Source of the DNA: Streptomyces sp. HNM0575
GTDB taxonomy: Bacteria; Actinomycetota; Actinomycetes; Streptomycetales; Streptomycetaceae
Assembly (NCBI RefSeq): GCF_012726265.1
Contig: NZ_JAASAG010000003.1
Location: 670,522 to 734,521, forward strand
Length of the DNA stretch: 64,000 bases
Direction: 5' to 3'
The position numbers and the translations under genes were made by a program. Every line of letters begins with the position of its first letter. Position 1 is the first letter of the stretch. The notes under the pieces were generated by a model. The model saw nothing but the letters and a program-made list of their open reading frames with translations. It was not told the DNA's origin and did no database searches. Positions 1 to 8,273 of the stretch are shown one piece after another.

Positions 1-1064
1 AAGGCCGCGCGGACGCCGGCGGCGTCCGCGCGCAGCAGACCCAGCGACTCGGCCGTCCTGCCCTCGGCGGTGAAATCACGTCCGCAGAGGGCGCTGCTCA
101 CCGCGATGAAGGAATCGGTCAACGGCAGTGAGAGCCCGACCCGTTCGGCAAGCGAGCTCCAGATGACCAGGCCGAACGGGATGTCCTCGGTGAAGTAGCG
201 GTGGCCGACCGAGTCCGGCTCGGGGAAGGCCTGCTGGCCGTAGCCCTGCACGATCCGTTCGACGAAGCTTCCCTCTGTGACGCCGTAGGCGGTGGTGAGG
301 AAGTCCCAGAAGCTCGTCGTCTCCGCTCCGAGGGCCGCCGCCAGGCGGAGGCGCTCCCTGTCGAGTGCGTCGACGACCTCGGCGATGCGGGGCGTGACCA
401 GGGAGTGCAGCGGGTGACGGTCGGCGTCCTCGACGGTCTTGAAGTTCAGCACGGCCGGCGGGACGTGGTAGATGGGGTTGCAGTTGAGGAGGCCGACGGT
501 CAGTGTGTCCCCGCCCGGCACGTACCGCTCTCCGAAGAAGGCCCGGAGGATCGCGAGGGCCTGGGGAGTGTCCGCGCTGGGAACGGCGGCCAGGGGGACC
601 GAGCGCTTGACCGCCCCGATGTAGACGTTCGCGGGCTCGCGCAGGCGGCATGTGTACAGGCTGGTCGCCGTCTCCGCGACGAGGCAGCGGGTGCGGCCGG
701 CGACCGCGAACATGCGGGCGAGCTCGACGCCGCTGCCCAGCACCCCGGGCTGGAACAGGACGAGTTGGGAGGGTTCCAGGACGGCCGCGAGCTCCTGCGA
801 TATGTAGGCGTGTGCGAAAGCCGGGGCGGCCACGGCGACGACCTGTGCGCCGTCGACGGCCTCCTTCAGGTCGGTGGTCAGCACGGACGGCTTGCCGTGA
901 CCGTCCACCTCGCCGACGACGTCGATGCCGCCCCCGTTGGCCCTGATCGGTTCGAGGTCGTGGCCCCACCGGTCGAAGAGCCGCACGTCGTGGCCCTGGA
1001 GCGACATGTGGCCCGCGATGGCCTGACCGACGTTCCCCGCGCCGATGATGGCGATGCTACCCAT
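1..1064 (-). CDS. NAD/NADP octopine/nopaline (opine) dehydrogenase family protein, 3' end outside window
   Basis: The visible 354 residues begin MGSIAIIGAGNVGQA, a Rossmann dinucleotide fold with GAGNVG at residues 8-13, followed by the helical C-terminal half typical of octopine/nopaline dehydrogenases. Family members reductively condense an amino group with a 2-oxo acid, or run the reverse oxidation. The C-terminus lies beyond the left edge, so the full length (family usually about 350-430 aa) is unknown. The ATG at 1064 is the natural start because the Rossmann motif follows immediately. An AbgT-type transporter gene lies 162 bp upstream on the same strand, so the two may be co-transcribed. 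Opine dehydrogenases finish opine metallophores such as staphylopine. The metallophore-like block at 7.0-15.4 kb makes that role attractive, but opine or N-acyl-amino-acid catabolism is equally compatible with the AbgT neighbour. Confidence 0.8.
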   Translation of the reverse strand, partial: MGSIAIIGAGNVGQAIAGHMSLQGHDVRLFDRWGHDLEPIRANGGGIDVVGEVDGHGKPSVLTTDLKEAVDGAQVVAVAAPAFAHAYISQELAAVLEPSQLVLFQPGVLGSGVELARMFAVAGRTRCLVAETATSLYTCRLREPANVYIGAVKRSVPLAAVPSADTPQALAILRAFFGERYVPGGDTLTVGLLNCNPIYHVPPAVLNFKTVEDADRHPLHSLVTPRIAEVVDALDRERLRLAAALGAETTSFWDFLTTAYGVTEGSFVERIVQGYGQQAFPEPDSVGHRYFTEDIPFGLVIWSSLAERVGLSLPLTDSFIAVSSALCGRDFTAEGRTAESLGLLRADAAGVRAA

Positions 1065-1226
1065 GCGAGAGCTTCTCTCTTTCTGTTGCGATCCGGCGAT
1101 CCGTACGTCGCCTCGGCTCGGCTGAGGCTGAGGTCCCGCAGGGGGCTGTGTCCGTGAGAGCCCAGTCCTGCGGTCATCGGGCGCCGGCTGCTCGGCAGGA
1201 GCCGACGGCAGCGGCGCCCGAAGGGT

Positions 1227-2831
1227 TCATCTGACGGGCACGCCCGGCCCGAGCGGGATGCCGAGCGTGTACCAGAGGGCGAAGAAGCAAGCCCACGAGA
1301 CGAGCACGGTGAAGCCGACGGGAATCGTGAAGGACAGCAGCGTTCCGATGCCGGCGCCCTTGCGGAACTGCTGGACGAACCCCAGCGCCAGGACGAAGTA
1401 CGCGTTCATGGGCGTGGTGTTGGTGACCGAGTCCCCGATTGCGAAGGCCACCATCGCTGCCTGTGGGGCGAGCCCGATGTACATCACCAGCGGGACGATC
1501 ACGGGGGCGAGGATGGACCACATCGCCGAGCCGCTGCTGATGACGATGTTGAGGCCGCTGATGGCCACGACGATCACGAGCAGGATGACGAGATGGGGCG
1601 CATCAAGGGACTTGAGGAGATCGGCCCCTTCGACGGTGATCACTGATCCGATGCCGGTCCACGTGAAGTAGGCGAGGAACTGCGCGACCGCGAAGAACAG
1701 GACGATCACGGGAGCGATCGAGCGGATCCCGTCCGCCATGGCCGACGGGACGGAGGACAGCCGGGGGATCGTGCCCACCTGCTTGCCGTAGACGATCCCG
1801 AGAATCGCGAACAGCAGCGCGATGAACACGGCGATGTTCACGACGACGACGGACTGGACGATGCTGCCGCCCTCTCCGCGGAAGGGGGAGCCCGGCCACA
1901 GCAGTGCCGTAACTCCCAGGACGTAGGCCACGAGCACCGCGGCCGACAGCTTCATGGCGCGCTTCTCGGCAGAGGTCAGCGCGATCGCGTACGGGGCGTC
2001 GCCGTGCTCCGGGGCCTCCTCCGGGGCCTCCGCGTGCCGGGCGCTGAAGACGCTGTCGGCGACCGCTTCGTCCTCGGGTATCGAGGCGAACTCGGGCCGC
2101 TTCGCCAGGAACAGGTCGACGGTGAGGGCGATCACGGCAGCGAGGAAGACCGAGGACGCAGCGGTGAAGAAGTATGTGGCGACCGGGGTGATGACGTAAT
2201 GAGGATCGACGGTGTGCGCGGCCGCGGTCGCAAGGGAGGAGCGGACGGCGTCGGCCGGCGTGACGAGGGGACTGGCGTTGAAGCCGATCGCCGTCGCCGC
2301 GTAGGCGACCATCAGGCCCAGCAGAGGGCTGCGGCCCGCGCTTCGATAGGCCAGGGCACCCAGCGGAATCATCACGATGTAGGCCGAGTCGCTCATGACG
2401 TGTGCGGTCATGGCGCTCAGGGAGATGGAGAAGGTCAGCCAGCGCCTGGGCAGCCTGCCGATCGTGACACGCAGGAGCGCGGTGAGCAGACCGCTCTTCT
2501 CCGTGACGCTGACGCCGAGCAGCACCACCACGACGACCGTCAGGGGCGGGAACCCGGCGAAATTGTCCAGCGCGGACTTCACCGCGAACTCGGCTCCAGC
2601 GGTGGAGAGCAGGCTCTTCACCGCGACGGAGTCGCCCGTCGAGGGAAGCGTGACGGACACGTCGGCAGCGGCCAGCACGGCACTCGTCACGCTGAGGAGA
2701 GCCGCCAGGATCCAGAACAGCCAGAACGGATGGGGCAGTTTGTTTCCCGCTCGTTCGATGGCGCTGAGCGCCCGGAACAGCCGTTTCATGGACGGATCGG
2801 CGACCGGATCGCTGCTCATGGTCTGCGTCAT
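1227..2831 (-). CDS. AbgT family transporter
   Basis: This 534-residue polytopic membrane protein has the usual AbgT length (about 510) and hydrophobic pattern. The N-terminal SAIERAGNKLPHPFWLFW segment is characteristic of the family, with long hydrophobic stretches up to the C-terminal VSWACFFALWYTLGIPLG. AbgT proteins import p-aminobenzoyl-glutamate or export sulfonamides in the few tested cases, so the substrate here cannot be assigned. I chose the ATG at 2831 because it sits about 30 residues before the conserved start and has a GAAAGG-type ribosome site upstream. The open frame continues to 3407 but that extension is low-complexity and has no family similarity. The gene lies between a GntR regulator upstream and the opine dehydrogenase downstream, all on the minus strand, which suggests a small regulated uptake/metabolism unit. 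Confidence 0.88.
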   Translation of the reverse strand: MTQTMSSDPVADPSMKRLFRALSAIERAGNKLPHPFWLFWILAALLSVTSAVLAAADVSVTLPSTGDSVAVKSLLSTAGAEFAVKSALDNFAGFPPLTVVVVVLLGVSVTEKSGLLTALLRVTIGRLPRRWLTFSISLSAMTAHVMSDSAYIVMIPLGALAYRSAGRSPLLGLMVAYAATAIGFNASPLVTPADAVRSSLATAAAHTVDPHYVITPVATYFFTAASSVFLAAVIALTVDLFLAKRPEFASIPEDEAVADSVFSARHAEAPEEAPEHGDAPYAIALTSAEKRAMKLSAAVLVAYVLGVTALLWPGSPFRGEGGSIVQSVVVVNIAVFIALLFAILGIVYGKQVGTIPRLSSVPSAMADGIRSIAPVIVLFFAVAQFLAYFTWTGIGSVITVEGADLLKSLDAPHLVILLVIVVAISGLNIVISSGSAMWSILAPVIVPLVMYIGLAPQAAMVAFAIGDSVTNTTPMNAYFVLALGFVQQFRKGAGIGTLLSFTIPVGFTVLVSWACFFALWYTLGIPLGPGVPVR

Positions 2832-3334
2832 CTCAGAGGCCTTTCGGGTTGATTGCGCTGGAGCCGTCTCGGGGACGAAGGGCGGGGCTCCGTCCGGCTC
2901 GCAGGCCTCCGCCGTCTCCGTGTGAGTCCGCGCTGCGGAGCCGATTCCGCGCATGACGGGTCCCGGAGGCGGCCGGGGGCCGGAGATCGAGGCCGGAGAT
3001 CTGCTGTGTGAGCCGCGTCCGGAGGATCCGGACGGCAGGGTGGGACCTCGGCCGGGAGCGGTCCGGCCGCGCGTACTGGTGGGGACTGGTGGGGGCAGCC
3101 GCTCGGGGAGCGGTGCGGATGTGTCGCACGCCGCGGCGAGCTGCGTCGTGGCGCGCCCCGCGCCGGTGAGGCGGCGCGTCATGATCTCGGTTGCGGACTC
3201 GTCCGGTACGGGAAGGCCAGGGCCCGTTCCGGATGAAAACCGCCTGGTTGCTGAGGGGTTGAGGCTCGGGCGAACCGTGCTGCCGCGGTCAGGTGGCCGC
3301 CGCCGGCCGGATCGACCGGCTGGGCCCGTTGTCT
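2832..3334 (-). other. Intergenic stretch without a supported gene
   Basis: About 500 bp lie between the AbgT start and the GntR stop. Open frames exist on both strands, but they are arginine/proline/glycine-rich and lack recognisable motifs or good ribosome sites, as expected for chance frames at this GC content. The stretch probably holds the promoter and leader of the AbgT-opine dehydrogenase unit. I saw no copy of the ATTGACC/GGTCAAT palindrome found at the GntR promoter. Confidence 0.5.
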
Positions 3335-4057
3335 CTAGGAGCCCGGTGGGGGATCGATGGTCTGCTCGAGGAAGAACTCGACGAGGTCGGGGCGGGTGAT
3401 GTCCCACCTCGCTTCGGCGAGCTTGCCGTCGGCCAGCCAGGTCAGCCGGCGCAGCCGGATCACCGCCTGGCCCTCGGGTACGCGCAGCCGTGCCGCGGTC
3501 GCGGCATCGAGCGCGATGGGGTCGATGTAGATGCGGGATTTGACCGCTGGGATGCCCAGGTGCGCGAAGTAGTCGTGCGTCGTCAGGTGGTCGAGATCCT
3601 CCTCTTGCAGCCGGGGTGCCAGTGAGAACGGGATGACGGACAGCTCGACGGCGATCACGTTGTCGTCGACGTCGTACTTGAGCCGTCGCAGTTGATGCAC
3701 GGGTATGTCGTCGTCCACGCCCGGCAAGTCCAGACCGGCGTCGTGGGCCTGCACCACCTGCGCGGACTCCACGGCATGCCGACCGGGGATCTTCGGCCCC
3801 GGCAGGGACGTGTTGACGAAGCGAAGCAGGTTCTCCTGCCGTGCCCCGTCGGTGACGAAGGTGCCCCGCCGGCGGTGGCGCTCCACCAGCCCGGCCTGCG
3901 CCAGCTCGCTCAGCACGCGCTGCGCGGTCGCGCGGCCGACCAAGTGCACCTGCTGGAGCTCGGCTTCAGTGGGAAGCCGACTGCCGGGAGGAAGCGCGCC
4001 GGAGCGGATCTGCTGCTCGATCTCGTTGCGGATCCGCAGGTATGCGGGAACTGCCAT
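3335..4057 (-). CDS. GntR family transcriptional regulator (HutC/UTRA subfamily)
   Basis: The 240-residue protein has an N-terminal GntR winged helix (about residues 1-75; AYLRIRNEIEQQI, SRLPTEAELQ, ATAQRVLSELAQAGLVERHRRRGTFV). A UTRA ligand-binding domain follows (about 90-235; PVHQLRRLKYDVDDN, RLRVPEGQAVIRLRRL). Family members are usually repressors released by a small-molecule effector. I set the start at the ATG at 4057 rather than an upstream in-frame ATG at 4129. The extra residues have no family similarity, and a well-spaced promoter (-10 TACATT) lies between the two starts, so the upstream codon would not be transcribed from it. Likely targets are its own promoter and the downstream AbgT/opine dehydrogenase genes. 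The effector is unknown, perhaps an opine or acyl-amino acid. Confidence 0.88.
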   Translation of the reverse strand: MAVPAYLRIRNEIEQQIRSGALPPGSRLPTEAELQQVHLVGRATAQRVLSELAQAGLVERHRRRGTFVTDGARQENLLRFVNTSLPGPKIPGRHAVESAQVVQAHDAGLDLPGVDDDIPVHQLRRLKYDVDDNVIAVELSVIPFSLAPRLQEEDLDHLTTHDYFAHLGIPAVKSRIYIDPIALDAATAARLRVPEGQAVIRLRRLTWLADGKLAEARWDITRPDLVEFFLEQTIDPPPGS

Positions 4058-4064
4058 GGCCAGA

Positions 4065-4125
4065 AATGTAGGCCCGCTCAATTGACCGGTCAATACCTGT
4101 TTTTTGCAGTCAATTAACCGGTCGA
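4065..4125 (-). promoter_or_regulatory. Promoter of the GntR gene overlapping a perfect palindromic operator
   Basis: On the minus strand a TTGACC -35 element (4088-4093) and a TACATT -10 element (4065-4070) are separated by exactly 17 bp. The -10 lies about 7 bp before the ATG at 4057, which predicts a leaderless transcript. The -35 lies inside the perfect 14-bp palindrome ATTGACCGGTCAAT (4081-4094). A second, imperfect copy, TTAACCGGTCGA, lies at 4114-4125. This is the arrangement expected for autorepression by the adjacent GntR protein. Confidence 0.7.
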
Positions 4126-4209
4126 CCACGCGCCCGGTTGTGCGCGCTCACCAGCCACCCGGGGGGGCTTTGGCGCCGAAGGGCTCGGCCACGGCCAACC
4201 GGCATGCAA

Positions 4210-4241
4210 ACGCCCCTCGGTGGGTGGATGCCGAGGGGCGT
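4210..4241 (-). terminator. Strong hairpin downstream of the MmpS-like gene
   Basis: ACGCCCCTCGG (4210-4220) pairs perfectly with CCGAGGGGCGT (4231-4241) across a 10-base loop. It lies about 70 bp past the stop of the gene at 4314-4850 and also between it and the divergent GntR promoter. On the minus strand only a short T stretch follows, so it is a GC-rich actinomycete-style terminator rather than a classical one. Confidence 0.6.
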
Positions 4242-4313
4242 CGTTCCGTGTCCGGGTACGAGTGGCTTGTTCGGCCAGAGTGCGTCACATGGTCGGCGCA
4301 CCTCTGCCCATCG

Positions 4314-4850
4314 TCACCAGCCGGCGAGGCCGGCGTTCACCTGCGCGTCGCAGATGTTGTAACCGCCCTTCGCATGGCCCTTCTTCGTCTCGCCGTTGAC
4401 GGTGACCGAGCAGTGAATATCGCCGGAGCCTTGAAGCTGCGCGCTGACGTTGTAATACATCGCGTCATCGTTCAGCGGAAGCGTCTTCTCGAAGGGGAGC
4501 CCCTTCCCGCTGATGCTCTCGGTGTCCGACCCATAGGTGATGTCCATGGGGCCGAGCGCGCCGTCAGGGGCGGTGCCCCACACCTTGAATGTGACCTTCG
4601 CGGGGTCGGCCTTCGGCTTCGCTTCGTCCTTCGCCGGCTTGGCGGACTTCTCCGCGGCGGGCGCCTTCGCGGCCGGGGAGGGCTTGGCGTCGGGGGCGTC
4701 GGTGTCGTCGCTCATCACGGCCGAGCAGCCGCCTATCAGCAGGAGCCCGCCGACGAGGGCGCCGAGTACCTTACGGCCGGTCTTCCTCTTCGGGTGCGGC
4801 TCGGGCTGCGGCGGGAAGGGCGGCTGCACGTAGGGGTCGGGCTGGTTCAT
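4314..4850 (-). CDS. MmpS-like membrane-anchored/lipoprotein, secreted C-terminal domain
   Basis: The 178-residue protein starts with a proline-rich cytoplasmic segment (1-22), then a basic KRKTGRK stretch and one hydrophobic segment ending in LLLIGGC (about 28-43), which could serve as a lipobox. A charged Ala/Lys/Pro linker follows. The C-terminal domain (about 85-178) ends DIHCSVTVNGETKKGHAKGG and contains two cysteines that could form a disulfide. The domain layout resembles MmpS-type transport accessory proteins and similar Streptomyces surface proteins. The ATG at 4850 is preceded by GGGAG at good spacing. No MmpL partner is adjacent, so the function is not assigned. Confidence 0.65.
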   Translation of the reverse strand: MNQPDPYVQPPFPPQPEPHPKRKTGRKVLGALVGGLLLIGGCSAVMSDDTDAPDAKPSPAAKAPAAEKSAKPAKDEAKPKADPAKVTFKVWGTAPDGALGPMDITYGSDTESISGKGLPFEKTLPLNDDAMYYNVSAQLQGSGDIHCSVTVNGETKKGHAKGGYNICDAQVNAGLAGW

Positions 4851-5399
4851 GTCGCGGGTGCTCCCGTTCCGTTGTTTGGTTGTTGATGATTGGACGACCT
4901 TCCTGCACGCATGGTTGTGCTGTGTGATGTGTGGATTTTTGGTGAAGTAGCCGAGTTTCAAGAGGCCACAGACGCCGACGAGTTGCTGATCACGACGATC
5001 GCCTGGGCCACCAGGACCGGGTCCGCACGAACTGCTCGCGGAGGAATGGCGCATTGCCCCGCCCGGCGGGTACGAGGCGCCAGCGGATCGCCGCCCAAGG
5101 GTCCCCTCCGGAACGAAGAGTCGCCCCCGGCCCCCAAGAGGCGTTCCGCGGCGAAGTGTTGCGGGCCCATTGCGGAGCCACGAACGGGCTGTTGCGGTAC
5201 CGCCGAGGCTCGCATAGATGCTTGACCAGGCGTTTCCCACCTCCTTAGGTTCGCCCGCATGTCTGTCCGGCTCATCCGGAGGCGCAGCGTCGACCTGCGG
5301 CGCGTGGCCTCCTCCCTCTGTCGCTGATCCCAGGGGCGCCCGCCGCGCCCAATTCGCAGATGACGCGCGCGACGACGGTCATGGAGCCACGTAATACCT
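4851..5399. other. Intergenic stretch without a supported gene
   Basis: About 550 bp separate the divergent MmpS-like gene from the small ORF at 5400. It should contain both promoters. No open frame here combines a ribosome site with recognisable sequence, and the long frames across it are antisense shadows of the downstream carrier gene. Confidence 0.45.
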
Positions 5400-5573
5400 A
5401 TGGAACGACTGAGCAAGACCCTCTTCACGGGTGGGAACGAACACCGCGCCCTGGACGACGCGGGGCCGGAGTTCGGCCCCGGCACCGTCGGCGCCGTCGT
5501 CGGGCCGATCGAGGTCGGCCCGCGTGAAACCGCCGGATCCCGGCTTGTCAGCGAGTACGGGCGGCAGCCGTGA
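5400..5573 (+). CDS. Small ORF translationally coupled to the MatC-like carrier
   Basis: This 57-codon frame starts ATGGAACGACTGAGC and ends in TGA overlapping the GTG start of the downstream transporter (GTGA overlap). Its third codon positions are overwhelmingly G or C and the composition is acidic and glycine-rich, with no membrane segment. I do not recognise the product. The stop-start overlap suggests real translation, either as a leader or a small partner, but there is no clear ribosome site and it could be a remnant of a larger gene. Confidence 0.4.
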   Translation: MERLSKTLFTGGNEHRALDDAGPEFGPGTVGAVVGPIEVGPRETAGSRLVSEYGRQP

Positions 5574-6970
5574 ACGTGGAGATCCTCTCGCTGCTGGTGC
5601 TCGTGGCCATGTTCGTGGTGGCCTCCTTCGTCCCTGTCAACCTTGGAATTCTGGCGCTCGTAGCGGCATTCCTGATCGGAACCGGTGCCGGTGGGCTGGA
5701 AGTCGACAAGATATTCGGCGGATTTCCGGGCGACTTGTTCATCCTGATCGTCGGCGTCACCTATCTGTTCGCGCTGGCGAACGACAACGGGACGTTGCAG
5801 CGGATCATCGACCTGGCGATGCGCGCCGTGGGCAACCGGGTCGCCGTCATCCCCTGGCTGATGTTCCTGCTCGCCGCGTTCGTCGCCGCGGCGGGAGCGC
5901 TGAGCGCGGCGTCGGTGGCCATCGTGGCGCCGATGGCGCTGCGGTTCGCCGACCGCCACAACATCAGCCCGATGCTGATGGGGCTCATGGTGGTGCAGGG
6001 GGCGACGGCGGGTTCGTTCTCGCCGCTGAGCCCGTTCGGCGCGATCACCAATGGCCTGCTCTCCAAGAAGAACCTGCCCAGCGAGCCGATGGGCCTCTTC
6101 TTCAACAGCCTGCTGTTCAACTTGGCGGTGGCCGTCTGCGTCTTCCTCCTCTTCGGAGGGATAAAGCTGATACGCGAGCGGGGGCGGCAGCGAGTGGCGT
6201 TCGCGACGGCGGCCGCGGTGCCGGACACGACGACCACACCCGCGGGCGGGGTGGCGCTCGGGCCGGACACCGAAGAGAACGAGCCCGACGCCGAGGAACC
6301 GAGGACCACCAACTCCGATGAGGACACCGGCGGTTCCCGCGAACCGAAGGGCGCCGGACACCTGGAGCTGAACCAGAAGAGTGCGACGCTGCACCAGGTG
6401 TGCACCGTCGTCGCGATCGTCGGCCTGGTGCTGAGCACATCGCTCTTCCAACTGGACGTGGGCTTCGTGGCGCTCACCGCGGCGGCCGCGATCACGCTGA
6501 TGGCGCCCTCGCGGTACGCGGAGAGCATCAAGCACATTCCGTGGTCCGCTGTCCTGCTGGTGTGCGGCGTCCTGACGTACGTGGAGGTCCTCAACCAGAT
6601 AGGAACGATCGACTACTTGAGCGACGCCCTCACGGCCTCCGGGAACCCCTTGCTCACCGCCCTCGCCGCGTCCTACATCGGCGGCGTGATCTCGGCGGTC
6701 GCCTCGACGGCCGGCGTGCTCGGTGCGTCCATCCCGCTGGCCATACCCCTGCTGGAACAGGGCGCGCTTCCCATGCTCGGCACGATCAGCGCGATCGGCA
6801 TATCCTCCAGCGTCGTCGACGTCAGCCCGCTGTCGACGAACGGGGCGCTCCTGGTGGCCAACCAGCGCAGCGTCGAGCCACGTGTCTACTTCCGCCGCCT
6901 GCTGTCATGGGCGCTGATCGTCATCGCGCTGGCCCCATTGCTGAGCTGGCTCATCTTCGTCGTCCTGTGA
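5570..6970 (+). CDS. SLC13/MatC-like dicarboxylate carrier family permease
   Basis: The 466-residue protein has two halves of about 5-6 membrane segments joined by a long charged linker (about residues 205-270, rich in Glu/Asp/Arg). The N-terminal half (MNVEILSLLVLVAMFVVASF, then FGGFPGDLFILIVGVTYLFA) resembles the MatC N-terminal domain of malonate/dicarboxylate carriers. The second half repeats the fold (PSRYAESIKHIPWSAVLLVCG). The GTG start at 5570 overlaps the stop of the preceding 57-codon ORF. Substrates in the family are dicarboxylates such as malonate, succinate or citrate; the specific one is unknown. The gene converges with the GHMP kinase gene, so membership in the metallophore-like block is not supported by operon structure. 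Confidence 0.82.
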   Translation: MNVEILSLLVLVAMFVVASFVPVNLGILALVAAFLIGTGAGGLEVDKIFGGFPGDLFILIVGVTYLFALANDNGTLQRIIDLAMRAVGNRVAVIPWLMFLLAAFVAAAGALSAASVAIVAPMALRFADRHNISPMLMGLMVVQGATAGSFSPLSPFGAITNGLLSKKNLPSEPMGLFFNSLLFNLAVAVCVFLLFGGIKLIRERGRQRVAFATAAAVPDTTTTPAGGVALGPDTEENEPDAEEPRTTNSDEDTGGSREPKGAGHLELNQKSATLHQVCTVVAIVGLVLSTSLFQLDVGFVALTAAAAITLMAPSRYAESIKHIPWSAVLLVCGVLTYVEVLNQIGTIDYLSDALTASGNPLLTALAASYIGGVISAVASTAGVLGASIPLAIPLLEQGALPMLGTISAIGISSSVVDVSPLSTNGALLVANQRSVEPRVYFRRLLSWALIVIALAPLLSWLIFVVL

Positions 6971-7062
6971 ACTCCGAACCCACAACCCGAAGCGCCGAAT
7001 CCGGCTCCGTACGTACGCGGAGGCGTCTCGCACGGAAGTGATCTCCCGTCCAGACCTCTCCC

Positions 7063-8001
7063 TCAGACGGGGAGCAGGGGCTCGGTGGTGGGGGCGCGCA
7101 CTCCGGGGAAGCTGAGCGTCCGGTAGACGGCGATGCCGCCTGCCAGTTCGGCGCATGCCCGGGCCGCCTCGGTGGCCTGGCGCGTACACGACGGGTCACG
7201 GGAGTCCAGGAGCAGTCCGAGCGTCGTACCGCTGTGCCCGACGGCCACTCCGAGACCGCCGACCTCACGGCAGATCTCCAGCATCGGCTCCAACGACCGC
7301 TTGTAGCGGTGCGGCTGATTCATCAGCGCGCTGCGGGTCGCGACCCTGCCCACCTCTGCCAGGTCGTGACGCGGGATGGCGTCGGTGAGTCTGTCCAGCA
7401 GACGGGCGTACTCGTAACCCTGCGCTGTGGAGAAGGACTTGGGGATGCGGTTGTAGGCGACGGTGTCCACCGCGCCGCCCTCGTCGATCCCCACCACCGT
7501 CATCGCCGGAAGGGATCCGAGGACCGCACGAAGCCGCACCCGCCGGTGGTGGAACGCGACGATCCCCGGGTAGAGCACACCGTCGGTGGGCTCGATCCGG
7601 GCCAGCAGTCGCTCGATCCTGGCGGGCGGCATCGGTGTGCCGAGGGCCTTCGCCACGGCCCGGGCGGTGGCGACGAGGTCCGCCGACGAACTGGCCAGCC
7701 CCTTTCCCTCGGGGATCACACTGCTGAGGGCCAGTTCGCCCCTGACGGGACGATGCTCCTCCTCGACGATCAAGCGGACCAGCCGCAGTGCCTTCTTCTT
7801 GTGCACGGGGCGCACGGTGATCGCCGCGGCGCGCGGGTCCTGACGGAAAGTCGCCATGCTCCACCGGGCGACCGGCAGGGTCACGAGGAAGTCGCCACCG
7901 TCCTCCGGCAGCACCCCCTGCAACAGTTCGCCGAACGTGCCGAACGCCGTGGCCGTGCCCGTCGGTTCCTGTCGCGGTCTCACGTCGTCGGAGCGCTTCA
8001 C
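7063..8001 (-). CDS. GHMP-family kinase related to L-threonine kinase PduX
   Basis: The 312-residue protein has the PduX-type N-terminal GTFGELLQGVLP signature (residues 21-32) and the GHMP ATP-binding loop PEGKGLASSSAD (97-108), with a C-terminal GGLGVAVGHSGTTLGLL motif. PduX phosphorylates L-threonine for cobalamin side-chain synthesis, but no cobalamin gene is visible within 64 kb. The gene is instead divergent from a PLP beta-substitution enzyme and a metal-chelate transporter. Beta-replacing PLP enzymes such as SbnA use an O-phospho-amino acid, so I infer that this kinase supplies O-phospho-L-threonine or O-phosphoserine to that enzyme. A Fur-box-like sequence lies about 155 bp upstream of the ATG. 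Confidence 0.8.
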   Translation of the reverse strand: MKRSDDVRPRQEPTGTATAFGTFGELLQGVLPEDGGDFLVTLPVARWSMATFRQDPRAAAITVRPVHKKKALRLVRLIVEEEHRPVRGELALSSVIPEGKGLASSSADLVATARAVAKALGTPMPPARIERLLARIEPTDGVLYPGIVAFHHRRVRLRAVLGSLPAMTVVGIDEGGAVDTVAYNRIPKSFSTAQGYEYARLLDRLTDAIPRHDLAEVGRVATRSALMNQPHRYKRSLEPMLEICREVGGLGVAVGHSGTTLGLLLDSRDPSCTRQATEAARACAELAGGIAVYRTLSFPGVRAPTTEPLLPV

Positions 8002-8155
8002 GTCTTCCTCTCTTCTTCCTCTGTGGACCCACCTGGACGTGGACGTGGGGGAGGGGCTTGTCGCCTACGAGCAGGGCCAGTTGACGGCCTGACGTGACTG
8101 ACGGTGCCGGTCGGTGTCGAGGACCTGGTGCGGGGATGTCGACGAAGCGTTAGAT

Positions 8156-8174
8156 GAAACTGATAATCGTTCTA
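8156..8174 (-). promoter_or_regulatory. Fur-family box upstream of the GHMP kinase
   Basis: The 19-mer GAAACTGATAATCGTTCTA matches the classical Fur box GATAATGATAATCATTATC at 14 of 19 positions by eye and contains the TGATAATC core. It is strikingly AT-rich against its surroundings. In actinomycetes a Fur-type palindrome is more often bound by Zur (or FurA/Nur) than by the iron regulator IdeR/DmdR, whose box is different. Confidence 0.55.
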
Positions 8175-8273
8175 GCCTATCCTGGCGCCAGGAGGCAAGT
8201 GGGCCTCGCCTGTGGTCAGGGCCTTGCGAGTCGAAGGGCGGGTCCACGGGGTGGGGGTGCGCGATGATGCTCT

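Noticed and set aside
2832..3407. N-terminal extension of the AbgT protein
   Set aside because: The in-frame extension is Pro/Arg/Ser-rich, has no family similarity, and runs into the GntR gene; the ATG at 2831 fits the family start.
7063..8001. Cobalamin-biosynthesis assignment for the GHMP kinase
   Set aside because: Sequence resembles PduX, but no cobalamin gene is nearby and the neighbours point to amino-acid/metallophore chemistry. The assignment cannot be excluded, only disfavoured.
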